Shown here in pieces: positions 10,017 to 20,700 of a DNA stretch of 39,262 bases. Position 1 is the stretch's first letter, and the number at the start of each line of letters is the position of its first letter. The DNA is taken from NCBI GenBank assembly GCA_006212045.1, contig PZPK01000077.1, positions 1-39,262 of the forward strand, written 5' to 3'. The position numbers and the translations under genes were made by a program. The DNA is from Oleiphilus sp. GTDB taxonomy: Bacteria > Pseudomonadota > Gammaproteobacteria > Pseudomonadales > Oleiphilaceae. The notes below the pieces were generated by a model. The model was not told the DNA's origin and ran no database searches. It saw only the letters and a list, made by a program, of their open reading frames with translations.

Positions 10017-11813
10017 TTAGGTTTCTCGAGATAATTTTTTAGAGTTCTTCTTTACCCTCCATTCGTTATTCCAACCCCAAAAAACATCCCTTATAAACGC
10101 ATTTCCGCGTCTGAAGTTGCTTTTCCAATCAGCTAGTATGGAGGCAAGGAAATACTTAAGCCCCGTCGAAAGCTTCCAAGAATACATGTCTCGAATGACT
10201 TCTGGTGGCGAATTCTTTCGGTACCAAAAATGCATTTTAACTAACTGCGTCGCGGTAAATGCAGGGCTTGTTCGAACGTTTTTCTTTTCCCAGTTCCAGT
10301 AGTCAGGAAAGAAAGTAGCATTTTTGAATAATGCTCTGATATTACGTGCTGCTTCTTCAGGGGATTTGCGATCATTCTTAACGTTATCTATCTCTTCACA
10401 CGCCCTGTCCAATAACGATTTACAATAGGGAAGCTTCGACCCCAATAGGCCGTTGAAAGGAATATTTTCGGAATTCTCAAGCAAAGATTTATCCTTACTA
10501 TCGATATAACGCAAATACTGATTTGCATTTATTGATGTCCCGATAATGATACAAATTGACCAAACTCTAAACCATGCATCCCATAGCTGGTAGTTATGAA
10601 ATGAGAAAAATGAGTTGGCAACTACCTTGTCATAGAGAGCTATATTTGAGGCAATGAATTCGTTTGCAGAATCAAAATTAGACTGAGAAAAATCATTATT
10701 TTTAACAGCGTCAATTATCTTTCTGGCCAAGATATCGTTAAGCCCGGTGGTTATGTTTAGTCCAGACGAAAACAGTGGATCGATAAAACCTGATGCATGC
10801 GGTAACATGAAAAAGCGATCACCATATGAGGATTTCGAACTGTATTGAATTCGACCTGTAGAAACCCATGGCCGAATTGCTTTTGCGTCTTTAAATTGTC
10901 TTTCAATATCTGGGAACTTTGCGATAAATTCAAAAAACTCTTCTTCTGCGTCCATCCCAGTTTCAGGATATTTGGAGCGATCAAACATGATGCCTACACT
11001 ACATAGAGGGTTGGTGCTCTGTGCGTGATTGTTGAAAGGAATTACCCACATCCAAGCTCCGTCTACAACATGGTGAAGTGTCGTTTGGGACATCGGGTAT
11101 GTTAAATTATGATCCTTCTTACTGTTTGAAAAAGAGTCATAGAACTCAACATCTACCATATGGGTAAATATAGAACGCGAGTTTGTTTCAAGTGCATCTG
11201 GTGTGTTCCTCATATCAAACATTTCTGCCAAAGGGGACTTGTAGCCTGTTCCATCAATCAGAAATTTGGCTTGGAACTTTTCGTTTCGATTAGTCGTCAA
11301 ATGTACAGCGTCGTCTTTAAACTGAATATCGGTAACACCTGTTGCTTGCTTGACTTTAGCGCCATATTTTGCCGCTATTGAGAGGAGATATGAGTCGGTA
11401 TCCTGCCTGAAAAAATGGCAATCAGGACCCAAAGGAGCAGCAAGTGTAGGAAGTTGATTGGTTTCACGTGGATTTAAATATTCTCCTTCGTTATGGTATA
11501 GAAAAGAAAATGCTCTCTTTACACCGTGCGAAGCTCCGACCTTATCTCTCAACTTGTGAAACGTGCTAAGGTTCGCTATTTCTGGAACATCATATTTTGC
11601 CGCTATTAGTTTGAGCCTGAAGCTTGTGTCTGGGGTTGTCGCTTCGCCTATTGCGAATCGTGGGTGAGTACCGTTGTCAATGATAAGTACATTTAAATTC
11701 TGGCGTGCTAGGATCGATCCGAGCATTGAACCGCCAATTCCTGAACCCATGATGATGACATCATAGGAGTCTGTCCTAAGACTATTTTCCATATCCACTT
11801 TATTTATCTCCAT
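10017..11813 (-). CDS. Flavin-dependent halogenase-like FAD oxidoreductase
   Basis: A 598-residue protein with the FAD-binding GSGIGG motif at residues 23-28 and AWMWVIPF at 253-260, which fits the WxWxIP signature of flavin-dependent halogenases (W254, W256, I258, P259). Other family-like segments are IGEATTPDTS (55-64) and HASGFIDPLFSSGLN near residue 340-355. Halogenases of this class need FADH2 from a separate flavin reductase, which is not in the window. A clear equivalent of the catalytic lysine near the N-terminal third is not certain (K99 is a candidate), so a non-halogenating oxidoreductase remains possible. It is the only non-transposon gene on the minus strand, lies between an IS256 relic and an IS66 element, and has a weak ribosome site before ATG 11813. 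M8 (11792) is an alternative start. Confidence 0.72.
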   Translation of the reverse strand: MEINKVDMENSLRTDSYDVIIMGSGIGGSMLGSILARQNLNVLIIDNGTHPRFAIGEATTPDTSFRLKLIAAKYDVPEIANLSTFHKLRDKVGASHGVKRAFSFLYHNEGEYLNPRETNQLPTLAAPLGPDCHFFRQDTDSYLLSIAAKYGAKVKQATGVTDIQFKDDAVHLTTNRNEKFQAKFLIDGTGYKSPLAEMFDMRNTPDALETNSRSIFTHMVDVEFYDSFSNSKKDHNLTYPMSQTTLHHVVDGAWMWVIPFNNHAQSTNPLCSVGIMFDRSKYPETGMDAEEEFFEFIAKFPDIERQFKDAKAIRPWVSTGRIQYSSKSSYGDRFFMLPHASGFIDPLFSSGLNITTGLNDILARKIIDAVKNNDFSQSNFDSANEFIASNIALYDKVVANSFFSFHNYQLWDAWFRVWSICIIIGTSINANQYLRYIDSKDKSLLENSENIPFNGLLGSKLPYCKSLLDRACEEIDNVKNDRKSPEEAARNIRALFKNATFFPDYWNWEKKNVRTSPAFTATQLVKMHFWYRKNSPPEVIRDMYSWKLSTGLKYFLASILADWKSNFRRGNAFIRDVFWGWNNEWRVKKNSKKLSRET

Positions 11814-11891
11814 TTATTAAGCTTGGATCACTCTTTCCGTTTATTTTTTCCTTCGGTTGTTTTTTTAAAATAACGTGTGGTTATCTCAATT

Positions 11892-11899
11892 TAAATACA
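11892..11899. repeat. Left target-site duplication of the IS66 element
   Basis: TAAATACA, identical to the copy at 14395-14402 and directly abutting the inverted repeat. Confidence 0.9.
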
Positions 11900-11928
11900 G
11901 TAAGCGCCAATAAAACCGCCTACTTCCC

Positions 11929-13584
11929 CTAACCATACAGCGGCACATTTTTTGAAAAAGGCTCCAAGTCGACATTCCAAGGCAGTAGTGCTTCCAGTTT
12001 CTCTAACGTATCAGCATGAGCAATATTCGATAAGACGTGTCGAATGTATGCGAACGGCTCCAGTCTATTTGCCTTCGCCGTTTCTACCAGACTATAACAG
12101 GTAGCACTTGCACAAGCCCCTTTGGGCGTGTCGGCAAAAAGCCACGCGCGTCTGCCTACGGCAAATGGGCGAATAGCATTTTCTGCCAATGCATTGCTGA
12201 TATTAAGACAACCGTCTTCACAATATGCCGTTAGATAATCCCATTGATTCAGGCAATAATTGATGGCGATGTAAGTCTGACTGTCTTTAAGCACCTTACC
12301 TTTGTTTTGTTCCAGCCACAGCTTGAATTCAGCAAGCAAGGGTAAGCTCTTTTCCTGTCGCACACGCCTTTTCTCTGATACATCGAGATCTTTTATGGAC
12401 GTCTCAATGGCATACAGCTTTCGTATTTGCGACACGGCTTGCTCTGCCTTGCTGCGTTTGCCGCCTTTCTTCTTGGAGGGAGCTGCACGAACGGCTTCAA
12501 CAAATTTTCTGCGGCAATGATCCCAGCAACCAATGCGAATAATTTCGTTCTCTTTGCACACTTTGTTGTAACCCGCATAACCATCTGTTTGCAGAACGCC
12601 ACAAAAACCATCCAACAGACGAACGGGTACGTCACCGGAGCGCGATGCATCATATTCAAATAACACTACCGGTTTATCTGGTGGTCCACCTCGAACTACC
12701 CACATCCACTTATCTGATGTGGCGGGTTTTCCGCTTTCTTTCAGCACTTGAATCCGGCTTTCATCTGCTTGCAAGTAATCACTTTCAAGCTGCACTTCCC
12801 GCATCAGGTTGATCAACGGTTTGAACACATTCTCCAGTCGTATCACCCAATTAGCCATATTGGTGCGACTTACATCGGCACCATACCGTTTTAAAATGTT
12901 TTCGGTGCGATATAGCGGTAAGCCATCGGCATACTTGGCTGTCACAATATGAGCAAGTAAAGAAGGGGTGGCAAAACACTTACCCAATGGGTGAGCCGGT
13001 CGTTGCGCAGCGACGATGGATTCCTCGCCGTCATTTACAAATACGGCTTTCTCCTGCCAGAATTCGAGCACTTTCATTTGAGCAGGAATGAATTCCAGCT
13101 CTTCTTTCACTTTGGTGAAGAAGGTTTTGACGGCATCCGCTTTGTCTCCGTCGGACAGACACAGAAAAACCTGCTCTCGGGGGAGCTTATCGGAAAAACC
13201 ACGGTTTCTTTTTTTCTTACGTGGAATTACCCGATCTTCTTCGGGGATGTCTTCTTCCAGTTCCATGAGTGCCTGTTCTAACTCAACCTCATCAAAGAAG
13301 TCCCCTTGCCAGGGCATCTTTTCACTGCTGGCGGCAAACTTTCTCAAGGTAGCCAGACGCAACTGCTCTTCCATTAGCTGGATAGTTTTTTGTTGCTTGT
13401 TGATGAGTTTTTCTTTGTCGCTAAGATGCTTTTGGTGGGCGTTGAGTAGGCTGTCTTTTTCTTCGAGTTGGCGATCTTGCTCTTCAATTTTTTGGTTCTT
13501 TTGGGCCAACAAAGCAAGCAGCTCTTGAATTGTTGGAGCCGCTTCACCGCTTTGATTTTGTTGAGTTTTTGTCGCCTTTTTCAT
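11929..13584 (-). CDS. tnpC: IS66 family transposase (TnpC)
   Basis: The 551-residue DDE transposase of the element. Residues 25-80 form a heptad-rich coiled coil (leucine-zipper-like region of IS66 transposases). The catalytic triad is readable as D274 in LQADESRIQV, D334 in LQTDGYAGYN and E468 in NALAENAIRPFAVGRR. A C-X2-3-H type segment, CWDHCRRKF, follows the second aspartate as in the family. The length is normal and no frame break is seen, so it is likely active. It starts 35 bases after the tnpB stop. Confidence 0.97.
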   Translation of the reverse strand: MKKATKTQQNQSGEAAPTIQELLALLAQKNQKIEEQDRQLEEKDSLLNAHQKHLSDKEKLINKQQKTIQLMEEQLRLATLRKFAASSEKMPWQGDFFDEVELEQALMELEEDIPEEDRVIPRKKKRNRGFSDKLPREQVFLCLSDGDKADAVKTFFTKVKEELEFIPAQMKVLEFWQEKAVFVNDGEESIVAAQRPAHPLGKCFATPSLLAHIVTAKYADGLPLYRTENILKRYGADVSRTNMANWVIRLENVFKPLINLMREVQLESDYLQADESRIQVLKESGKPATSDKWMWVVRGGPPDKPVVLFEYDASRSGDVPVRLLDGFCGVLQTDGYAGYNKVCKENEIIRIGCWDHCRRKFVEAVRAAPSKKKGGKRSKAEQAVSQIRKLYAIETSIKDLDVSEKRRVRQEKSLPLLAEFKLWLEQNKGKVLKDSQTYIAINYCLNQWDYLTAYCEDGCLNISNALAENAIRPFAVGRRAWLFADTPKGACASATCYSLVETAKANRLEPFAYIRHVLSNIAHADTLEKLEALLPWNVDLEPFSKNVPLYG

Positions 13585-13619
13585 GACGAGAATTATACCA
13601 GATTGTCACTAAAAAAACG

Positions 13620-13985
13620 CTAAAATACGGATTCATAATGCAGTTTTTTATGGCCTTTCATCAGGCTAATATCATAGCCATCAAGCAACCAGTTTATCTG
13701 CTGACCGGAAAGAGCAATGACGTCTTCACCATGGCGAGGCCAACGAAACTTCTCTTCAGCCAGCGATTTGTAATACAGCACAAATCCGTTATCCTCCCAA
13801 AAAAGGCACTTAATTTTGTTGCGTTGCCGGTTGGTAAACGCATAAAGACCGCCATCAAATGGATTGTGTTCCAGTTCCTGTTCGACAAGTGCAGCTAGCC
13901 CTCGTATGCTTTTACGGAAATCAACGGGGTCCCGATACAGAAAAATAGCGGGCATATCGTAGCTGGGGCGAAAGTAGTGAGTCAT
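13620..13985 (-). CDS. tnpB: IS66 family accessory protein TnpB (Orf2)
   Basis: A 121-residue protein with the hallmark IS66 Orf2 sequence: DPVDFRKSIRGLAALVE near the N-terminus, then AFTNRQRNKIKCLFWEDNGF and a KSLAEEKFRWP segment. It is needed for IS66 transposition, though its biochemical role is not settled. It overlaps the end of tnpA by 4 bases (ATGA), so the two are translationally coupled. Confidence 0.97.
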   Translation of the reverse strand: MTHYFRPSYDMPAIFLYRDPVDFRKSIRGLAALVEQELEHNPFDGGLYAFTNRQRNKIKCLFWEDNGFVLYYKSLAEEKFRWPRHGEDVIALSGQQINWLLDGYDISLMKGHKKLHYESVF

Positions 13986-14311
13986 GATAGACGCTTAATG
14001 AGCTGGCAAGCTAAATCAAGGTTAGCTTCAGAAAGCCCCTCAAGCATAGCACCATTAGGGAGATTAATAGTCAGCCCTGAATCTCCCTGAAAGCTGGAAG
14101 GATCTGACACCACTTTGACAAAACCGCTGTGTGAGTCGACTGACGGTGAAGGTTGAGATGAGCCTTCAAACTTGAGTTTCCAATAGATGAATCGGTGATA
14201 AATGAGGTTATGCTCTTTGCAGAAAGTTGTCTGTGGCATGCCGGACGCTTTCCAGGCGGTGACCTGCTGCATCCAGTAGTTGTTTAGCTCATCAAGCCGG
14301 CTGGTTTCCAT
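13982..14311 (-). CDS. tnpA: IS66 family accessory protein TnpA
   Basis: A 109-residue protein resembling IS66 TnpA, with an N-terminal helix-turn-helix-like segment (WKASGMPQTTFCKEHNL, then YHRFIYWK) that fits DNA binding. It is the first gene of the element, 83 bases inside the right terminal repeat, and overlaps tnpB by 4 bases. Confidence 0.9.
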   Translation of the reverse strand: METSRLDELNNYWMQQVTAWKASGMPQTTFCKEHNLIYHRFIYWKLKFEGSSQPSPSVDSHSGFVKVVSDPSSFQGDSGLTINLPNGAMLEGLSEANLDLACQLIKRLS

Positions 14312-14394
14312 AATTTTTCTCCTGCGTGAGTGAATAGGAGAAATTGTCGGGTAGCCGAAAGGTAATTGATAGGTGCTGGTTTATGGGCGCTTAC

Positions 14395-14402
14395 TAAATA
14401 CA
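14395..14402. repeat. Right target-site duplication of the IS66 element
   Basis: TAAATACA, identical to the copy at 11892-11899 and directly abutting the other terminal repeat. Confidence 0.9.
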
Positions 14403-14760
14403 AAGTTGGGAGAAAATTGGGTAGACGTGAACGGGTTCTTCTTATAAGGACAATAGTGGGCCTTAAGTTTGAGAGATAGTTCTTCTTTTTGGTACCAAAA
14501 CTTGTGCAGAATTTAATTGTCTACAAAGCGAAGTTGAGAACGTTTTGTGTCAGATACTGCTTCCATTTTGGAAGTAATTTACGGCAATCGTATGCTTGGT
14601 GAGGCAGCGATAATCGCCTCAACGCATACGTTATTGCTGTCTGATAAATTAGGTTCTCGATATCTTCGGAAGTATGATCGGCTAGATTGATAGAGCGTTT
14701 TTTATCGTGGCTAATCTTCTTGAGGGAAGTAGATAAGTACTTATAAAAAGGGGATTTTCG
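14403..14760 (+). promoter_or_regulatory. Leader region before the PKS operon
   Basis: Some 360 bases without a gene separate the IS66 element from the first PKS gene and must carry that operon's promoter. I cannot choose a promoter with confidence. The notable content is the long hairpin at 14583-14638 and a purine-rich ribosome site (AAGGGGA) just before ATG 14761. The region was continuous with 11814-11899 before IS66 inserted, so it may once have been a shared divergent control region with the halogenase gene. Confidence 0.5.
14583..14638. repeat. Long imperfect hairpin in the PKS leader
   Basis: Three nested arms pair: GCAAT with ATTGC (14584-14588 / 14633-14637), CGTATGC with GCATACG (14589-14595 / 14624-14630) and TGAGGC with GCCTCA (14600-14605 / 14616-14621). 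Small bulges separate them, and the loop itself contains the palindrome GCGATAATCGC. It lies 122 bases before the PKS start. It could be an operator, an RNA leader structure, or a REP/MITE-like palindrome from a mobile element. Confidence 0.65.
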
Positions 14761-17700
14761 ATGCTGTCACTATTAAATTCATTTTGTCACGGATATGTGG
14801 CTACACCAATAATTACATCATGTGTTACTCATGGCTTGTTGAATAAGCTGTGTGCCGATAGCTCCTTATCTCTCGAATCGCTCGTCAGCGAACTTAAGGC
14901 TAATTCAGGATTTTTGTCGGTAGGATTAAATGCTCTAGATATACTGGACTTGGTAAAGAAACAAGGTGATATGTATTCTGCTACGGCAGACCTTAGTAAC
15001 TTAGAGTTGCTTCCTGATTTTGTTCGCCTTTATGCGTTTCCTCCTGAAGATCTGCTTCAAAAACCGGAGGCTATAGCGCTTTTATCCAGCTGCATAAATC
15101 ACTATTTGAAGGTTGTAAAACCTTCTAGTAATCGGATAGTTAAATTCTACGAAGGGGCGCTGATGGTTCCCCTGATGATTGCCCTCAAAGGAGTATTTGC
15201 AAGAGGGGATTCAGCGTCTTTCTCTTCATTACCAGAATCGTTAAAAGATGATGTTGGGGCGATTTTTGTGTCCCATGATTGGTCGGTTAAGAAGGAAAAA
15301 GATTTTGATCTGACCGAAGCGGGTGAAGAGGTTATTAGACGGATTGATGTATTGGCGATAGCCGCGTCATATAGACCAATGTTGGCATCTATGGATCAGT
15401 TAATTTTTGGTGACTCAGGTAGTTTATTCGTGTTGGATGAAAATGGGCATGAGAGACATCTCGACCGAACCATGAACGTAGTTGCAAGCGGATTTCAACA
15501 TGGCCGATATTTTGCGGATGCTGAAGCGAATATTGTCGATTTGTTTAATCAAGAACCAATAGAACTGCAACCGGATTTTATAGCTGATATGGGCTGTGGA
15601 GACGGAGAGTTTCTGAAAAAAATATATTTTGCGATAAAGAATCAAACGCTTAGAGGTAGGAAACTAGATCAATTTCCAATTAAAGTCATCGGGATTGATT
15701 GTAATGAGCGTGCGCTCTCTGAGACATCTAGAAACCTAGCAGAAATTCCTGCCATTATTTTACAAGGCGACATTAACTATCCTGATAGTCTCGTTGAAAA
15801 ACTAAGAACGAAGGGGGTTAGCAAACTTGATAAGATATTGCATGTAAGATCTTTTCTTGACCACAACTTTGGTTTTGAGGCTCATCAACCCGTAAATACA
15901 GCGGGAGGAGGGGGAACTTCAGATGCTTCGTACGTTGATAAACAAGGGCAGGTTGTTGGGGCAAATCAAGTGCTCTCAGCAATGCGTGAGCACTTAAAGC
16001 GATGGGCATCTTTTATTTCGAAAAGCGGGATGCTGGTACTTGAGTGTCATTCGCTAAGCTCGTCTTTTGTTAAGAAATATTTTGATTCATCTGAGTGTTT
16101 TTACTTTGATACGCTTCACGCGTTATCAAGACAGTACTTGATAAGTGCAGAAGCTTTTATAGTCCTCGCTGCTAATGTTGGAATATTTCCTCGGTCTCAG
16201 CCAAAGAGATACCCAAAGACTTTGGACTATTGCCGAATAACACTTAGCCACTTTGAACCGAGAGAATACACCGTTCGGGTAGCAGAAGAAAATGATCTTA
16301 GTTCGTTGTGTAGGCTGGAAGAATTGTGTTGGTCAAGTTCTAATCTTTGCTTGTCTAAAGAGTCTATAAAGAAAAGATTAGATACGAACTCAGAAGGAAA
16401 TTTTGTATTAGAAAAAAATGGAGTTGTTTTGGGGGTTATCTATTCCCAAAGAATCAAAAGAGTTGAAGACATTAGTTTGGTAGATGTCAGCAATACCTAT
16501 CGTATAAATCATCATGACGGACCTATAGTACAACTACTCGCTCTCAATGTAGATCCAGAGGTTCAATCTCAAGGGTTTGGGGATGAGCTATTGGAATTCA
16601 TGCTTCAGCGTTGCAGTGTAATGAATGGTGTTGAGAAGGTTGTTGGTGTGACACGCTGCAAAAATTTTAAGCCAGACCAAGGTAGTCGACTTGAAGAGTA
16701 TCTCTGCCTCACGGACTCCAATGGATATAGTGTTGACCCAATTATCAAGTTTCATCAACGGCACGGTGCGAGTATCGATGAGGTTGTTCCTGGTTTTAGG
16801 CCCTTGGACGTTGATAACCAAGGGTGTGGTGTACTGATCCACTATGATCTAAGGAACAGAAAAACGTATAGAGACGTCGAAAAGGTAAATCTGGATCCGA
16901 AAGTTAATGGCCTGGAGGCACAATTTGTTTCTCCAGATGAGTTTATTAAAGGCTTGGTTTGTTCCTGTTTAGGGGAAGACAAAAAGACGTACTTCTCTAC
17001 CGATACGCCCCTTATGGATATGGGCCTGGATTCTGCAGACTTTTTGGAGCTAAATGAACAGATATTTCAAACTTACAATTTGAGGCTTGAGCCCACGTTT
17101 TTCTTCAAATTCAATACGGTTCAAAAAGTAGTTTCCTATTTAGAAGAAAGAGTTGCTGTGCCTCAACGGCAATCAGATAAACTTCATAAGAATTCCCTCT
17201 CACATACTAAAAAGAAGGGCGCTTTACCAGATAATGAAGATATTGCTGTAATTGGGGTTTCCATGAAGTTGCCCGGTGGCATAAGCAATCTGGACAAACT
17301 CTGGGAAGCACTTTCGGAAGGGCGCGATTTAGTAGGCAGCCTTTCAAATAATAGGTTTGAGTGGCCCAAGGGCATTGATCCGTTCTCTACGCATGTTGGG
17401 ATAGATAGAATAGGAACAGTTGACGAAATTGATACCTTCGACGCCAATTTCTTCAAGATTTCCAAGGCCGAAGCTGTGTACATGGATCCGCAGCAAAGAT
17501 TGTTGCTAGAACAAACTTGGCATTGTCTAGAAGATGCGGGATATGGCAATTCGGCTTTAAAAGGAACGTCGACAGGAGTATTTATTGGTGCTAGTGGATC
17601 AGACTATGGAATGCGCCTTTCTGAGTCGTCAAATTTCAATAAGGCTCATTATGTAACTGGGACATTGGCGTCCATGATGGCAAATCGAATTTCATATTAC

Positions 17701-20700
17701 TATGATTTTTCTGGGCCAAGTTTACTAGTCGATACCGCTTGCTCCTCGTCGCTTGTTGCCTTGGATAAAGCAATCAAGAGCTTGCGCTCGGGAGAGTCTA
17801 AACAAGCCCTTGTTGGAGGGATAAATCTAATATGCTCTCCGCAAAATAGTGTTGCGTACTATGAAGCTGGCATGTTGTCGAAAGATGGTCTTTGTAAGAC
17901 TTTTGATGCAGAGGCCAATGGCTATGTTCGAGGGGAGGGAGTGGTTGTTTTGATGCTCAAACCACTGGACAAGGCTATCGCAGATAATGACAGGGTTTAT
18001 TCAGTTATAAAAGGGTCCAGCTGTAATCATGGTGGAACTTCAAGTGGGCTTACGGCTCCGAACCCGATTAAGCAATCGGAGTTAATTCAAAGCGCTTGGC
18101 GTGATGCTGAGGTTGAACCGGAAACCATTAGTTACATCGAAACGCATGGTACTGGTACTCCCCTTGGTGACCCTATTGAGGTAGAAGGTATTAAACAAGC
18201 TTTTTTGGACCAGTCTGTTCAAATTTCAAAGGAAGGATTTCATATTGGCTTAGGTTCTATTAAAAGTAATATCGGTCATTTAGAGGCCGCGGCTGGACTA
18301 GCTGGTGTTTTGAAGGTGATTCTATGCATGGCGCGACGTAGTTTGCTTCCAAATATTCATTATAGGAAATTGAACCCAAGTGTCGATATTCAAAACAACG
18401 GATTATATGTTGTCGATTCTGTTCGATATTGGCAAGCGGCAGGAGATTGTCCTCGACGCGCAGGAGTTAGCAGTTTCGGAATTGGTGGTGCAAATGCCCA
18501 TGTAATTCTTGAAGAATTTGACCAACAGGAGTTTACAGAAAGTGAGTCTGAACCTGAATCAAATGAGCCAATTCGAGTCTTCTTATCAGCCAGGAATTCA
18601 GAGAGATTAAAAGCCCATGCAAAGAACCTGTTGTGCCGTCTTGAATCGACGAAATTCTCTCTGATAGATATTGCATATACTTTAGCTAAACGCGAGAAGA
18701 TGGATGATCGACTTGTTATTCAAGCCGCTACTACAGAAGAGCTAAAAGCTAAACTAAGACTTTATATAGAGGAAGATGAACGGTTAGACGACTGGCAGCT
18801 TCATTCAAGTAACGATGATTTAGATAAAACAAGCTATCCAAGGGCAAAACTAGTTGACTTGCCTAAATATCCTTTTGAATCAAAGAGGTACTGGTTGTTT
18901 TCGGATCAGTTCTCAAAGGGAGGGGATTCGAAAGGGCAAGCCGCGATGAGTGAAATCTCTATGGTAGTAAAACGATGGGAGCCCAATGCCTTTTACAACG
19001 AGCTGCCTGATTCCACCAAACGAATAAGCAAAGATGTTTTGGTCATTTCTCTTTTAAATGAGAAGGACAGTAATGACTTTAAGGCACGTTATCCTGAAGT
19101 TGATGTAGAACTAGTAAGCTTAGGAAGCAAGCTTTATAACCAACCCAAAAATATCGTGGCAGAGTTTAGTTCAGCGATTATTTCACTGAAGTTAGTATTA
19201 GAAAAAAATACACATGAGCACTGCTTCTTGTTGTCCCGCGAAAGTGATGTCCAGATAAGCGAAATGCTCAGTGCAGCCTTACGTTCTTTTTGTATGGAGC
19301 TTAGAATTCCTTTTAGTTCTATATCGATTGGTGATGTTGGTTCCACAGAATTACAGTTTGCGTATCGAATGATATGTAACGACGTTGCGAATCAAACTGA
19401 AGCTGATCGCTTGTATCGTTTGCGGAATCAGAAAGATCGACTTTGTTATGAGAAAAGGGTGTTTTCTTATCTTGATCTTCCAAATAAACAATTTGGGAGC
19501 CGCTTGCGGCAGCATGGCGTCTACTGGATAGTTGGTGGATCAGGAGACATTGGAAGAAAAATCGCGGAATTTTTGTGTGATAAATATCACGCAACAGTAA
19601 TTTTAAGTGGGAGACGGCAGACTAGTGAGCGATCGTTGGACAGTCTTTCTCCAAACCTAGATCAAAAAGCAATTTTCTGTGCGAAAGCTGATGTGACTAA
19701 TGCTGATGAAATGGCGTTGTTAGCATCAAAAATCTCGTCAGAATTTGGCAGGATTAATGGTGTTTTTCATTTAGCTGCGGTACTTAGAGATAGCTCCATT
19801 CAGAATAAATGTCGTGAAGATTTTAAAGATGTACTAAGTCCAAAACTACTCGGAGTAGATGTTCTCGATGAAGTGACTCAGGATATGAATCTTGATTTCT
19901 TTATAGGATTTTCTTCTCTTACTGCATTATTCGGCAACTATGGACAAGCAGATTATTCGGCAGCGAACAGTTATATAACGTCATTTATTTTGAGGCGACA
20001 ACGACAGGTTGAGCTCGGGCTTCGTCAAGGTAGCTCTCTCTCAATTCATTGGCCGTACTGGTCAGGTGGCGGTATGAAGCTGAGTCAGACAAGCCGAGAA
20101 AGATTAGCGCGAACGTTAAATAGTCAAGCGATATCAGATGAGCAAGGACTGCATATCTTAGAGCGTATTCTAAATTCACATATTGTAGGTGAAGTAGGTA
20201 TCTGCCGCCAAACGGATCAGGTTAATTCTCCTTGTTTGGACTCGACATCAGTGTCTAACTCAGGATTGAATTCAGTGTCTGTTGATACCGATATGGTAGA
20301 GAAAGTTGCCAAAATATTTTCTGATGTTATCGAACTGGATGGTAAGGGTATTAATTTAGACCTTCACTTTAGTGATTACGGGCTAGATTCATTTTTGGTT
20401 AGCAGATTCGCAGAGCAACTTAGTAAGATATTCGAGCTTGGTTTTCGTCCTCTGGACGTGTATGAGCACCCCAGCATTAACCAATTATCGGCGCATATAT
20501 CTGAGAAATTACTTGAAACAAGAGATCAAGCATCGCTAGAGAATAAAAGTAGTTCGCTTAATTTCGTTGAGGGGGATGTTGCCGATAAAGCAGAAAGTGA
20601 CCAGTTAGCGATAGTTGGTATCGATATAAAAGTTCCTGGTGCTGAGACACTAGATGAATTCTGGGAGCTGATCACGCGGGGAGGTAATGAAGTAGGAATC

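Larger units (their letters stand above)
11900..14394 (-). mobile_element. Complete IS66-family insertion sequence
   Basis: A 2495-base element with three genes in tnpA-tnpB-tnpC order on the minus strand. The terminal inverted repeats start GTAAGCGCC at both ends (11900-11908 inward, and 14394 back to 14386). They continue with few mismatches over about 20 bases, AATAAAACCGC on one side against CATAAACCAGC on the other. The flanking 8 bases TAAATACA occur exactly at 11892-11899 and 14395-14402, the 8-bp target duplication expected for IS66. All three genes are open, so the insertion is probably recent. It sits in the region between the divergent halogenase and PKS genes. Confidence 0.95.

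Noticed and set aside
10001-10020. An intrinsic terminator after the halogenase
   Set aside because: No GC-rich stem followed by a T tract was found in the gene's direction; only the distant 9889-9921 inverted repeat is present.
12037-13528. Plus-strand open frames across the IS66 transposase
   Set aside because: They lie antisense to a well-recognised transposase with a full DDE triad and have low-complexity serine-rich translations.
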